A stretch of DNA of 64,000 nucleotides from Eutreptiella sp. 'Long Island Sound 2002' (taxonomy: Eukaryota > Euglenozoa > Euglenophyceae > Eutreptiales > Eutreptiaceae): contig OZ038381.1 of the NCBI GenBank assembly GCA_964036045.1, forward strand, positions 160,088,283 through 160,152,282. The letters run 5' to 3'. The notes under the pieces are model-generated. The model was not told the origin of the DNA. It made no database searches and saw only the letters and a program-made list of their open reading frames with translations. Position 1 is the first letter of the stretch, and the number at the start of each line of letters is the position of its first letter. This document shows positions 52,501-63,400 of this stretch, in pieces. The translations under genes were made by a program, and so were the position numbers.

Positions 52501-54658
52501 CGTGCTACGGACGGACGCCTCGGACTATGCTGTAGGGGCAGTCCTCGAGCAGATCCGGGACGACGGGTCACACGTACCCGTGGCGTTTTGGAGTCCGATC
52601 CTGGCCGAGGGCCAACGCTGCACCTGGACCGCGAGGGAGAAGGAGACGTACGCCATTGTTTGTGCGCTCAGGAAGTGGTCTGGCCACATCGGATTGCAAC
52701 CGGTGGTGGTTTGTACAGACCATCAGTCCTTGCGGAGCTGGCACAAGGAGCACGTCGACACCCCCTCGGGACCGGCGGCAAGGAGGGCCCGATGGCATGA
52801 GACGTTCGCCAAGTTCGACCTCAGCGTTGTATACGTCCCGGGGAAGGACAACACTGTGGCAGATTGCCTCAGTCGATGGGCCTACCCCGCGAGCAAGGCG
52901 TGGATGGACATATCCAGCCATGGAGACGCCGAGGAGACCGAGGAGGCCAAGCGCATCATCGAGATGGAGAAGGCCATGGAGCAAGAGGGGGTCGAGTGCT
53001 TTGTGGTGATGGCAAACCGTACGGACCTGGCCAAGTTCCGGGGTGCCCGCGTCCAAGCTATTCGAGAGGAAACCCTCGAGCAATGGATGGTGGCCCCTGT
53101 AGAGCTAGTCAGGTCGGTGCTCACACAGGACTGGTCGGATGACTATGCGGCATCCGAGCACTGGAGCAAGTACTGGAATGCCGTGAGCGCCCCGTCGGAC
53201 GACGAATGGGCCGAGGGCTTGACCGAGGATGGCAACAAGTTGTTCCTCAAGGACAAGCTGCTGGTGCCCGAAAACCGAGTGGAGGAGCTCATCGACCATT
53301 GGCACAACGCCCAGCTCATGCACCCTGGCCGAGACAAGATGCAGCAGGACCTGGAGTGGCGTTTCAAGTTCCCTCCGGGGTACTACGCCATCCTGGATAG
53401 GTACTGCAGCGACTGTGCCGTGTGTCGGGCCACGAAGAGCCCCAACCACTGCACAGCGGGCAACCCGGTGTATACGGCTATACCGGAGGCCCCTATGCGG
53501 TCCGTGGCCATGGATGTATTCGCCATGCCTGAGGTCACCGTGGAAGGAGAGACCTACGACTGTGTCATCCTGGCGGTGGATAGGCACAGTGGGTATATCG
53601 TGGCGGTCCCTGGCAAGAAGTCCAAGAAGAGGGACAAGAAGGACAAGCATGGAGTGGGTCTGCAGGCCAAGACCGTCGCTAATGCCATGATCAGGCATTG
53701 GCTGACGATTTTTGATGTCCCGGCTGTCATCTGCAGCGATCGGGGCAGTCAATTTGTGGGGACGTGGTTCAAGACGATGTGCAAGCACATGGGGATTCGG
53801 CACGCCAAGACCGTGGCCTACCACAGCCGGTCGAATGGCCGGGCTGAGGTGGCCGGGCGGCAGATGTTCGAGAAGTTCCGCCAGCTGCACATCAACGAAC
53901 CGGGCCGGAATTCGTACAATTCGCTGTGGAGGGTACTCCAAGCGTACCATGACCTTCCGGGGCCCACTGGACTGTCGCCCCATCGCATCCTGTTCCTACG
54001 GGATCGAGTGTCACGCACTCTCCCGTGGTTGAACCGTGGCAAAGTGGCCCGAGATGCGAACGCTATGATGGCTGAGGCAGACGACACGGCGGCCAAGGTG
54101 TGCAAGGCACTTCAGGACGGGCATGACAAAAGGGCCAAGTACTTCAAGCAGGGAAAGGTCCAGAAGTATGCTCTCCAAGACACCGTGTGGGTGGAGCGGC
54201 ACCACAAGGATGTCCTGTCCAGGCATCGGCAGGCATCCTGGTATGTGCCGGGGGTAATCGTGCGGAAGGTCAGGCAGGATGTGTATGCGGTTCGTGTGGG
54301 GGATAACAAGATCCTGGACCGCGACCATACCCAGCTTCGTCCCCGAGCACCAGACCCCAGCGGACGTCCCGTCACCTTCGAGTTCACGGCCGGCGATGTG
54401 GACTCGGACGACGAGGGTGAGGACGACGACTTCACCGCTGAGAAGATCCTGGCGGACAAGCCGGACCCGGGGACGCCTGGGGGTAGGCTTTATAAAGTCC
54501 GTTGGAAGGGATTCGCCGCATCCAGGGATTCGTGGGAGCCTCCGAGCCGTTTTGTGCCGAGGTACACCACGGTCTGGATGGACTACCTGAAGAAAAAGAA
54601 TATTTCTTTGGATGTCCAGGACGTGTTGGTCCATTTGGTTGCTGCTGTAGCACCGTGA
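49592..54658 (+). CDS. C-A pol: protease, extra domain, RT, RNase H, integrase, chromodomain
   Basis: Open for 1688 codons after the gag UAG in the same frame, with no Met until about codon 92. Counting from 49592, the protease DTGA is at about 135. A domain with DVFASRDAP (about 309), WHQGDSAWHRHWG and ILVITGIG (about 365) resembles the methyltransferase-like module of G1, but its NPPF position is YWHGSL. RT is at about 648-860 with VVDYRGLNEQ, KHGYHQMPL and FVDD (about 809). RNase H has LRTDASDYAVGAV (about 972). The integrase zinc finger is HWHNAQLMH...CSDCAVC (about 1236-1275); catalytic residues are MDVF, CSDRG and the Glu of RAEVAG. Chromodomain: YKVRWKGF...SWEPPSRF (about 1633-1660). 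Probably intact. Confidence 0.9.
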   Translation, partial: RSPHGSGTSEVSPPKISGIPEKAKARRVPKKAPEEPKPLSFATLNPWSALPRELHVGTEHGKKEGATTESPVDGQDQPKIYTIRDHTLEVLMHPDVLELHAVRVVHTPHGDERQLHLKVRVRCGREEKVVDVLVDTGAQVSLVRRGLFKEEFLQPSRRPVRLKVANGEIMGGGTHEATISMEFWEHERLNRPDQAKRSTLSRNFYLADIIDWDMIMGYDFMVANAIGALPHRATLVREDDECLTWLSTDYACGSSQWNAEEEDRIVRAVQAVGAKSRGDRGVQLTEYGMAPQVYDRMIQTLGAEAPETDVFASRDAPLLRKCRRHWHQGDSAWHRHWGSKEWGPMYWHGSLDNTRRTVEKIIADRAKGILVITGIGSTPCPLEGLKSTLDSITLNEMSFGPEEELFIDAKGVSMPSPGQAWGTKAFLVDGAQAQPTGDEAFIRRVEAVPMKVMFEPKEGTDQPFDGIDVLSHAEIDDVVNYMRMGMHDRVAAKKRRAMVTSPHWWDDKMLVTGKHEKDEFVARVMDHIADQYDGPVGSDPPTWDFPRMGVDSDSHQPDATNFRKLLVGRAPHDDEDGISDEKKSESDPEEAYTAVRSVVSMRKQAAEEAQENPKVAELKERLIKAYPRLFSGVANKNPPDRGRFGTAKIKLKPNPKIYRHREYQLQGDRADAMKKLLAEFIERGWIEPSDSEWASPAFIVPKKEKGEWRLVVDYRGLNEQTEHDSYSLPLIDSILQKQQKKRIFTVLDLKHGYHQMPLHPDSRPCTVMSTPLGPMQWKVVPMGAKNGNAAFQRMMEDLLGPVRDCADPFVDDIIIGSGTENMTEDELIDAHEKDLRRVLSELDKHNMVCKPTKASLFVKEVEFAGHVVGHGQRRPMPGKLASLHHWEKPQTISELRSFMGFCNYYSGYVRMYAELSGPLQKMLQVSKFDGRKGSKKKLACTPEAEDAFNRLKERLLGQLGLFLVDPDKGFVLRTDASDYAVGAVLEQIRDDGSHVPVAFWSPILAEGQRCTWTAREKETYAIVCALRKWSGHIGLQPVVVCTDHQSLRSWHKEHVDTPSGPAARRARWHETFAKFDLSVVYVPGKDNTVADCLSRWAYPASKAWMDISSHGDAEETEEAKRIIEMEKAMEQEGVECFVVMANRTDLAKFRGARVQAIREETLEQWMVAPVELVRSVLTQDWSDDYAASEHWSKYWNAVSAPSDDEWAEGLTEDGNKLFLKDKLLVPENRVEELIDHWHNAQLMHPGRDKMQQDLEWRFKFPPGYYAILDRYCSDCAVCRATKSPNHCTAGNPVYTAIPEAPMRSVAMDVFAMPEVTVEGETYDCVILAVDRHSGYIVAVPGKKSKKRDKKDKHGVGLQAKTVANAMIRHWLTIFDVPAVICSDRGSQFVGTWFKTMCKHMGIRHAKTVAYHSRSNGRAEVAGRQMFEKFRQLHINEPGRNSYNSLWRVLQAYHDLPGPTGLSPHRILFLRDRVSRTLPWLNRGKVARDANAMMAEADDTAAKVCKALQDGHDKRAKYFKQGKVQKYALQDTVWVERHHKDVLSRHRQASWYVPGVIVRKVRQDVYAVRVGDNKILDRDHTQLRPRAPDPSGRPVTFEFTAGDVDSDDEGEDDDFTAEKILADKPDPGTPGGRLYKVRWKGFAASRDSWEPPSRFVPRYTTVWMDYLKKKNISLDVQDVLVHLVAAVAP

Positions 54659-55052
54659 TGGATCCCCCTTGGCATTTTTGTTTGTTTCTGTGATTGAGGA
54701 GACGGGTGAGGGCGTTCATCCGGGGATTTTTCGGCCTTGATTGGCCATATACCCCCTTCACTCGATCTCCACATATATATTTCATTGTGGTATACTTATT
54801 TAGGTCGACCGACGACGTTTCTCTATCTTTGATCCCCTTGGTCCATGTTGTAGATCAAGAGGAGACCGGATATGGCGTAGGGCACCGATTTTCAGTGTCC
54901 TCACCCCTCCCATGGGGCATGGGGGACGCCTACGACGTGTGTGGGGCCTCCATGTGTCCTTGGGACATGGAGGGGGGGGTTGGAGCCCATTGGGGTCCTC
55001 CCGTCCTCTCTTCAATGACTTCCGAGCGGTAACAACGCTCTGAGAAGGGGGG
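54659..55052 (+). other. C-A 3' UTR with polypurine tract
   Basis: No gene between the pol stop (TGA 54656) and the next LTR. It ends with GAGAAGGGGGG at 55042-55052, the polypurine primer for plus-strand synthesis, immediately followed by TGAAGCC. This fixes the LTR start. Confidence 0.75.
55042..55052 (+). other. Polypurine tract
   Basis: GAGAAGGGGGG, directly before the LTR starting TGAAGCCGG. The 5' copy of the LTR at 44202 lacks this purine run in front, as expected for a chromosomal flank. Confidence 0.8.
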
Positions 55053-57332
55053 TGAAGCCGGTTCTGACCCCCGTGGCCATCTTGGGGTCACTTGGGGTGT
55101 GTATCTATGTGCCGGCAAGCCGCCATTGGCTGATATCATACTCTCCCGTCCACCTGAACTAACCTGATGTGATAGTGTGATAGGTTTGGCCATTCCGGCT
55201 ATGAGCGGCCATATTCAGTACCGAGGCGCCGCCAGCGGAGATTTATATATCGGAATATCAGGAATCAACAGGGTTTTATTATCATAATGTTTCCGTAATT
55301 TTTCAGCCTTTCGTTCTGATGGTCAATGTATCGGCGACTGTCAGTTGGCTCCCGATTTTGCGTTAACCGATTGGTTAACTGTTATTTCCAGATATTTTGG
55401 CGGAAACCCCGATGAAGGGTCAGATGTCATCAGTAAAGGGTTCGTTGCTTCCGCAATTTTCTAAATAAGCACTCGAAATTTTATTCTGAATTTTTCGCGA
55501 TGTCGAAATCAGATTTTGGACTTCGACATCGCCGCACTTGATTTGGTCTTCTTCGAGTGGTCATACTCGTTTCCCTATGCCCGAATCAGGTTTCCCTTAT
55601 ACTTGCCACCCATTTGACTTGGAGATATAAGGGAAACAAAAGTGAATCGTGGGACTACTTTGAAGGGCCATATCTACGCGCGAGTGTGAGGAAAGAGAAT
55701 AAGGAAGGTTGCGTTGCAAGCGCCGTGGTCTCAAGTTAATTTGAGAAGCATCAAACGCCTTTGGTGTGTACACATGCCGGGTGTAGCAAGGGATAATGGT
55801 CAAGAGGGTATAAAGTGATATATAACTCTTGGACCGTGCAACCGAATATTTTAATGCGACTTTCGAGTGTACCGCATGAGTGTTGGGGTTGCATAGATAC
55901 TTTCCTTGGGTTCCTACGCATTTTTAACGTGAAGTTATGTCTATGGAGGGACATGGCATATCATGGTGGGAGCCACTTTTGAGGGTATGTTTCATATGCA
56001 TGGTACATGTCTTGATATGCTCACGCCCATGTTATATATCTTCGTGTGGCCGAAGAGATGGGAAGCCATACGTGACAAGGGTTTTGCCCATGTCTCAATT
56101 GTGGAATTCAAAGCGCTAGACCAAGTCTACCGCGTATGTATTGCTCATGGTATGTTTGGCAAAGAGATCCATGAGTGCACTCCCATTTTCATGGGGCATG
56201 TAGATATGGGTGGCGAAGGTATCTCCATGCGCCTGATTGGGGATCCAAGTGGGGGAATTGTTCGCAAATGGTTCCAATCATTTGTGTATTGAATCATGAG
56301 CGGATATCATGGGTGAGCATAGAGATATACTATCGTGACAACTTTGTATTTGGTCATATTTTCATGTTTTTGACCTCAATTTTTGCTCATTTTTGCATTT
56401 TGTGTGCTTACCTGGTCGGCAAACAGCAAGAAGCCTATGGAGAGTCGAACCATGGTATGTTGTTCATATGTTGGCATATGCTTTGGAGTTGAACACCACC
56501 ATATGCCGGATCGCGTACTCCATTTGGCTTGGCGCACGAAGGATTACAAGAATTGGTCTCAAGATCACGGGCTGACTTGGGCAGTGCGTGGCGCCCATAT
56601 CCGAAGGGGTTTCGAGGGTAAAGTGGGGATGTACATGGGCATTGACCTTTGGTCTATATCCTCCATGAATTTTAGACTTCGATTCCATGCATGCTTTGAG
56701 CCTTCGGATAAGTGGTAACTTCAATTTTGAGCATATATGTGATATATGGCCAATATGGTGTGAATTGGCAGTTTTTTGGCATGTTATGAGTTCAAACTCA
56801 TAGGTCATTTCTCTAAGCCCATTCAATTCCAAGTCCAACCAAGGTTATGTCAGGGTAGGGCATGGTCCTGAGTGCCACTCTAGGCCATGACACGCCACCT
56901 CCCCCTTTGGGCTAGGATTTAGAGGCTTGGGATTGAACACATTTTTGGGGTTTGTGTAATGACTTGTGACACATGGCATTCAGCCATCTCATTTGACCTG
57001 GTTCAGGGCAATATGTTGGTGAGTCAAGGGAAGGTCTTGAGTCCAGGGAATGAGGGGTTTATGGCTGTAAATGTGTATGTTTACCTCTTTCCCCAACTTT
57101 GCTTTATTTGTGTTCATATGTCAATTTCAGGGCTGTCTTCCTTGGTGCAATTCTTGTACATGCCCGCCATCGTGAGACCATCGATGTGCTGAACAAAAGC
57201 CCGCCATTTGGATTGGATTGTGGATTGGGTTATTGCTGTATTTGTGGGATCTGGTTGCTGTCCAGGGTTGAAGGAGGATTGTATTTTCTATTTTCTATAT
57301 TTTTGGACTTTGGACCCTTTGGAATTTGAGGA
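55053..57332 (+). mobile_element. Shared LTR and leader of C-B
   Basis: The same signals as the first copy: TATA candidate at 55242, hairpins near 55362 and 55498, leader ORF 55963-56292 and the same GT-AG-like pairs. It serves as 3' LTR of C-A and 5' LTR of C-B. Confidence 0.75.
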
Positions 57333-58034
57333 ATGCAATCACTGATCCGGAGTAAATCAGCAGGGGTTACAGGCGGAAGGGGCACAGCAGGGGCCGGTCC
57401 TGGTAGGGACCTTCTTTATGGTAGCAGAGGCTTACCTGCTGCCCCTACCAACCGCCGACCCGGGGACTTGGGCCCTTATGAGCCCTGCCCAAGTACGCCC
57501 CGGGTGCGTATTGTGGACTCGGTGGAGACCACGCCGGAGATTGGAGCCATAGAAGAACCGAGACGTTCAAGAGCATGGCGAACTCCGGAAGTTGAAGCCC
57601 GAAGAGAAGTAAGACATTCGGGAAGAGGAGGACGTGACATGGAGGACCTGGTCTCCATGTGTGAGCGCCGCTGCAGAAAGGCATGCAACCTCCGCTCCGC
57701 CGCGGAGGACTCTGATGAGGCTTGCCATTCAAGCAGCAGTGGAAGACCGGCCTGGCGCTACCGGAAGCGCGGGTCACCCAACTCCGCGGCAAGGGACGCC
57801 GGGGCTATGGACACGGACCCCAGCCCAGTCAGGCTGTGGGAATCCGAGGGGCACTCCGAGGGCTATCGGACAGCCTACGAGCCACCTTCGGAGCCGGAGA
57901 TGTCCGCGCCGATCGCCAGGGCGCATACGGCCCCCGAGCCCGCCCTGAAGCACGACGCCGAGGGCTTGCAGAGGCCGGCCAGGGCCCGGACGGCACCTGT
58001 GCCCGGCACACGGGACCAGAGACGGACGCCATAG
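57333..58034 (+). CDS. Accessory ORF upstream of gag, C-B (233 aa)
   Basis: Same length as the first copy. Differences are mostly amino-acid changing (Ser/Pro, Gly/Ser, Glu/Asn, Leu/Pro, Glu/Gln), which fits drift. It ends at TAG 11 bases before the gag ATG (58046). Confidence 0.5.
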   Translation: MQSLIRSKSAGVTGGRGTAGAGPGRDLLYGSRGLPAAPTNRRPGDLGPYEPCPSTPRVRIVDSVETTPEIGAIEEPRRSRAWRTPEVEARREVRHSGRGGRDMEDLVSMCERRCRKACNLRSAAEDSDEACHSSSSGRPAWRYRKRGSPNSAARDAGAMDTDPSPVRLWESEGHSEGYRTAYEPPSEPEMSAPIARAHTAPEPALKHDAEGLQRPARARTAPVPGTRDQRRTP

Positions 58035-58045
58035 GCGATACGCCC

Positions 58046-60442
58046 ATGGGCGATGAGTCTGGGGTGCCGGGAACCGCGGGATGTGCTGAATTCGGCGGAA
58101 AGCACGCTGCGTGCCACTGCGAGCACGTGTCCTTCCTCATGGGCAATTACCCGAAGATGGGGATGGACGCCATCGTGCATCGTCTTGACCGCCTGGACAA
58201 CGCCAAGGATGGTCTAGAGGAGGACGTCGCGGGGATCCTGGACGACCAGTCGGTCGCGGAGAAAGACATGGAGGAGCTGCGAGCGGAACGGGACCGGTAC
58301 CGGGAGAATCTGGAGCTGGCCCTGGAGAAGCAGCAGCGAGTGGTGGACAGCCTCCTCCACCTGGTGGAGGACATGTCGGGACGCCTGAAAAGGCTAGAGG
58401 AGCTACAGCCCCTCGCCTCGGGTCCGGAGCTCCCGGCAAAGCCGGCCGCGGTAGAGCTGGTGGAGCGGGTTAAGACCCTCAGGAGCGCCATGGAGAAACC
58501 CATGGGCGGCCCTGCAGAGGCACCATACGCGCCTCCGCGTGTTGACCCGGGTGCGCTGCCGTTTGTTCCCATGTTCAGCGAATCCACAATGCTCGGGGAA
58601 CACACGGCACCGGCTGGGTCCATGCGGGAAGGGCACGTAACCACGGACCCGAGGAGCCTGACGGTACAGATGTCCCATGCCGCCCAGGATGTACCGATCA
58701 CGACGAATATGGTAGTTTATGCGGAAGGGAAGATCGAGAGCCAGACCATGCAGGGGCAAACCATGGGAAGCGCCGACGGACATGGTCGAGGCCATCCAAG
58801 CGGAAACCTGTGGGCGAAGGACCCCAATACGGGGATATGGACGGCCGATGGAGCAAGTCCTTCCCGCATTCCAAACCCCATGGGTTCAGGCCCAACTGGA
58901 CCGCACTCCATGGAGGAGAGGGATGTACGGGGAGTGTACTCACACCCCCCGGCCACAGGTGGTATCCGTCTCGGTGGAGTGGTGGCTGGGGACGTCGGAG
59001 ACGCCATCAGGATTGACGACCTCAGGGGAATCAAAATCCCCTACTATGATGGCAACCCCTCCAACCTGGACGACTTCATCCTGGACTGGGAGGACTTCGC
59101 CGAGGAGGTCGTGGGCGAGATGCGGGGAGCGCCGCGGGACAAGTGGGTATGCCGGACATTCCCACACCGGCTGGCGCAGGACCTGAAGGAGGAGCTGCGG
59201 GATCAGATCCGGGAAGGATTGATCCGTACAGAGCAGGCCTGCCTCCAGTGGTTGGAGGATGAGGAGCGGGTGGACGCTCCGAACCAGAAGCTGGAGGACC
59301 TGTGGTCCATCCCGCTGCCGCTGGACCGCGGTGAGTTGCGGGTCCGGGAGTGGAACCGGTATCTGCGGAAGTACCCCAGATGCCTTAAGCTGGTGGAGGA
59401 CTGGAACGAGGCCAGTGAGATCCGCCACTTGCTGAAGGACGTCCTCCCCGGCAACTGGAAGAGACGAGTGGAGGACGAGGAGAAGAAGCGCGCCAAGAAG
59501 CGGGTGGCGGTGAGGATCATGGCGGCGGACGATACCCATGCGGGTATCATGGAGTTCTTCAGGAGGAACCTGGGCGAACCCAACCGGATGTTGGGACTGA
59601 AGAACGCCGTGTACGTGGAGGTGTTTGGAGACTCCATGGGGCACAGGTTGCTGCGCCTCAACAACGTGGAGTGGAGGCGCGGGGAACCGCTGAGGATGCA
59701 AGTCATCTTCGCCCGCATGAGCCTTGACGAGATCGTGAAGTACATCACGGTGGAGTTGAAGCTCAATGCGAAGAACGAGGCCCACGTGCAGGATCGACAT
59801 GGTCATGGACAACGAGGCCACCGAGAAGACCGCCATCATCGGGAGATCCAGGAGGACACGGCCAACTCCGCGGAGGATGGTAGTGGAAGTGGCCAAGACC
59901 ACTGGACCGGGTCCCGGGAGGATCATGAGGAGGCCCACTTCTTCGCGTCTGTGGCGCACAACGTGAAGAACCATGGGCAGGATCGGTCCAGATGGTGCCA
60001 GGTGGGACCCAATAAGAGCAGAGCGCCAAGGAGGATCGGGAACCCACCGCTCTCGTTCCGGGAGTACAGGTCTCAGCACGACGGGTGCTGGGTCTGCTAT
60101 GGCAAGGGAAACAACCATGCACACGACCACCGTCAGTGCAAGGTGTATGAGGCGGACAAGAAGGCCTACTTCGCCGCCCATCCCGAGAAGAAGCCCAAGG
60201 AGCAGCGGATTTCCGATTGGAAGGCGAAGGGCGGAGACGGGGGAAAAGGCCAAGACAAAGGCCAAGGAAAAGGCGGAGGAAGAGGCTATGGTGGTGGACC
60301 TGGCCAAGACCGACGAGTGAGGTCGGTCGAGGAGGTTGCTGAGGACATGTTGAGGACATTGGAGGAACTCAAAGCCCAGCAACGTGGTGGACAAAGTCCT
60401 GGCGGATCGCAGCCGGAAGGGGCTGCGGGAAGCCAAGTCTAG
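58046..60442 (+). CDS. C-B gag (798 aa), intact
   Basis: ATG 58046 to TAG 60440-60442. It has the same domains as the first copy: coiled coil, gag core (YYDGNPSNLDDF), CX2CX8HX4C knuckle (CWVCYGKGNNHAHDHRQC) and a Gly/Lys tail extended to GGSQPEGAAGSQV. The stop UAG followed by AGG is the same as in the first copy, and the pol frame continues without shift, so readthrough is the likely route to pol. Confidence 0.85.
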   Translation: MGDESGVPGTAGCAEFGGKHAACHCEHVSFLMGNYPKMGMDAIVHRLDRLDNAKDGLEEDVAGILDDQSVAEKDMEELRAERDRYRENLELALEKQQRVVDSLLHLVEDMSGRLKRLEELQPLASGPELPAKPAAVELVERVKTLRSAMEKPMGGPAEAPYAPPRVDPGALPFVPMFSESTMLGEHTAPAGSMREGHVTTDPRSLTVQMSHAAQDVPITTNMVVYAEGKIESQTMQGQTMGSADGHGRGHPSGNLWAKDPNTGIWTADGASPSRIPNPMGSGPTGPHSMEERDVRGVYSHPPATGGIRLGGVVAGDVGDAIRIDDLRGIKIPYYDGNPSNLDDFILDWEDFAEEVVGEMRGAPRDKWVCRTFPHRLAQDLKEELRDQIREGLIRTEQACLQWLEDEERVDAPNQKLEDLWSIPLPLDRGELRVREWNRYLRKYPRCLKLVEDWNEASEIRHLLKDVLPGNWKRRVEDEEKKRAKKRVAVRIMAADDTHAGIMEFFRRNLGEPNRMLGLKNAVYVEVFGDSMGHRLLRLNNVEWRRGEPLRMQVIFARMSLDEIVKYITVELKLNAKNEAHVQDRHGHGQRGHREDRHHREIQEDTANSAEDGSGSGQDHWTGSREDHEEAHFFASVAHNVKNHGQDRSRWCQVGPNKSRAPRRIGNPPLSFREYRSQHDGCWVCYGKGNNHAHDHRQCKVYEADKKAYFAAHPEKKPKEQRISDWKAKGGDGGKGQDKGQGKGGGRGYGGGPGQDRRVRSVEEVAEDMLRTLEELKAQQRGGQSPGGSQPEGAAGSQV

Positions 60443-63400
60443 AGGAGCCCCCACGGGAGTGGGACCTCGGAGGTCTCTCCTCCGAAAATCAGTGGAATCC
60501 CAGAGAAAGCGAAGGCACATCGGGTGCCGAAGAAGGCTCCAGAAGAGCCAAAACCACTGAGTTTTGCCACTCCCAACCCCTGGAGCGCCCTGCCAAGGGA
60601 AGTACATGTGGGTACGGGACATGGCAAGAAGCAAGGAGCGACCACGGAGAGCCCCGTGGACGGGCAGGACTAACCCAAGATCTACACCATCCGTGACCAT
60701 ACCCTTGAAGTCCTGATGCACCCAGACGTGCTAGAGTTGCATGCCGTGAGAGTCGTCCATACACCTCATGGCGACGAGCGGCAGTTGCACTTGAAAGTGC
60801 GAGTACGGTGCGGACGAGAGGAGAAGGTGGTGGATGTGTTAGTGGATACGGGTGCCCAGGTGAGCCTGGTCCGAAGAGGGTTGTTCAAGGAGGAATTCCT
60901 GCAGCCCAGCCGGAGACCGGTCCGCCTGAAGGTCGCCAACGGAGAGATTATGGGTGGTGGCACCCATGAGGCCACTATCAGTATGGAATTCTGGGAGCAT
61001 GACCGCTTGAACCGCCCTGATCAGGCGAAGAGAAGCACTCTATCCGGGAACTTCTATCTGGCCGACATTATAGATTGGGATATGATCATGGGGTATGACT
61101 TCATGGTGGCAAACGCCATTGGAGCCCTTCCCCATCGTGCAACGCTGGTCCAGGAGGATGATGAATGCCTCACATGGCTGTCCACGGATTATGCATGCGA
61201 ATCATCCCAATGGAATGCTGAGGAAGAGGATCGGATCGTCCGAGCGGTGCAAGCTGTGGGTGGCAAGTCCAGAGGATACCGCGGAGTTCAGCTCACGGAG
61301 TATGGAATGGCGCCGCAGGTGTACGACAGGATGATCCAGACGCTGGGAGCCGAAGCGCCCGAGACGGACGTCTTCGCTTCCCGGGATGCCCCACATCTGC
61401 GGAAGTGTAGGAGGCATTGGCATCAAGGAGACTCAGCCTGGCACAGGCATTGGGGTTCGAAGGAGTGGGGACCCATGTACTGGCATGGCTCCCTGGACAA
61501 TACCAGACGTACGGTGGAGAAGATCATCGCGGATAGGGCGAAGGGGATCCTGGTCATAACCGGCATAGGATCCACCCCATGTCCGCTGGAGGGTCTCAAG
61601 TCGACGCTGGACTCCATCACCCTGAACGAGATGTCATTCGGGCCAGAGGAGGAGCTGTTCATCGACGCCAAGGGTGTATCAATGCCCTCCCCGGGTCAAG
61701 CGTGGGGTACCAAGGCTTTCCTGGTGGATGGGGCGCAAGCCCAGCCCACGGGTGATGAAGCATTCATCCGTAGGGTGGAGGCGGTGCCCATGAAGGTCAT
61801 GTTTGAGCCAAAGGAGGGGACGGATCAGCCTATCGATGGCATTGGCGTCCTGTCCCACGCCGAGATCGACGACGTCGTCAACTACATGCGAATGGGGATG
61901 CATGACCGTGTGGCAGCCAAGAAGAGGCGGGCCATGGTCACATCTCCGCATTGGTGGGATGACAAGATGTTGGTCACCGGCAAGTACGAGAAGGACGAGT
62001 TCGTGGCGAGGGTCATGGATCACATCGCGGACCAATACGATGGTCCGGTTGGGTCGGACCCACCGACATGGGATTTTCCAAGAATGGGTGTTGATAGCGA
62101 CAGTCACCAGCCCGATGCCGCAAATTTCCGAAGATTATCGGTGGGAAGAGCTCCCCACGACGATGAAGACGGCATATCGGACGAGGAGAAGTCGGAATCG
62201 GACCCAGAAGAGGCCTATACCGCAGTGCGGTCGGTTGTATCTATGCGGAAGCAAGCGGCTGAAGAGGCCCAGGAGAACCCGAAGGTCGCCGAGCTGAAGG
62301 AGAGGCTGATCAAAGCCTATCCGCGGCTATTCAGTGGCGTCGCCAACAAGAACCCTCCAGATCGTGGGAGGTTTGGTACAGCGAAGATCAAGCTGAAGCC
62401 GAACCCCAAGATCTATCGTCATCAGGAGTACCAACTTCAGGGCGATCGGGCCGACGCCATGAAGAAGTTGTTGGCCGAGTTCATTGAACGAGGATGGATC
62501 GAACCCTCCGACAGTGAGTGGGCCAGCCCAGCCTTCATCGTGCCCAAGAAGGAGAAGGGCGAGTGGAGGTTGGTAGTGGATTACAGGGGTTTGAAGGAGC
62601 AAACCGAGCACGACTCGTACTCGCTTCCCCTGATGGACTCCATCCTCCAAAAACAAAAGAAAAAGCGGATCTTCACGGTGTTGGACCTGGAACACGGTTA
62701 TCACCAGATGCCGCTACACCCGGACGCCAGGCCCTGCACAGCGATGTCGACGCCGCTGGGGCCCATGCAGTGGAAAGTGGTGCCTATGGGCGCCAAGAAT
62801 GGCAACGCTGCTTTCCAGCACATGATGGAGGACCTACTCGGTCCTGTCCGGGACTGTGCCGATCCCTTCGTGGATGACATCATCATGGGGTCCTGCACGG
62901 AGAACATGACTGAGGATGAGCTCATCGACGCGCATGAGAAGGATCTGCGCCGAGTGCTCAGCGAGTTGGACAAGCACAACATGGTGTGCAAGCCCACCAA
63001 AGCCTCACTCTTCGTGGAGGAAGTGGAGTTCGCGGGTCAGGTGGTTGGACACGGGCAACGCCGTCCCATGCCTGGGAAGCTGGCGTCCCTGCACCACTGG
63101 GAGAAGCCCCAGACCATCAGCGAACTCCGGTCCTTCATGGGGTTCTGCAACTACTATTCGGGCTATGTCCGGATGTATGCAGAACTGTCGGGGCCGCTGC
63201 AGAAGATGCTGCAAGTGAGCAAGTTCGATGGCCGGAAGGGGAGCAAGAAGAAGCTTGCCTGCACCCCTGAGGCTGAGGATGCGTTCAACCGCCTGAAGGA
63301 GCGACTCCTGGGGCAGTTGGGGCTATTCTTGGTGGACCCGGACAAGGGATTCGTGCTACGGACGGACGCCTCGGACTATGCTGTAGGGGCAGTCCTCGAG

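Larger units (their letters stand above)
44202..55052 (+). mobile_element. C-A: chromovirus-type Ty3/gypsy element, first copy
   Basis: LTR start TGAAGCCGG at 44202, long leader, accessory ORF, gag, UAG, pol with chromodomain, and a polypurine tract at 55042-55052 followed by the next LTR start. It is repeated at a constant offset of 10,851 bp by C-B. Gag has one premature TGA; pol is intact. Its left LTR interrupts the 5.2 kb block. Confidence 0.9.
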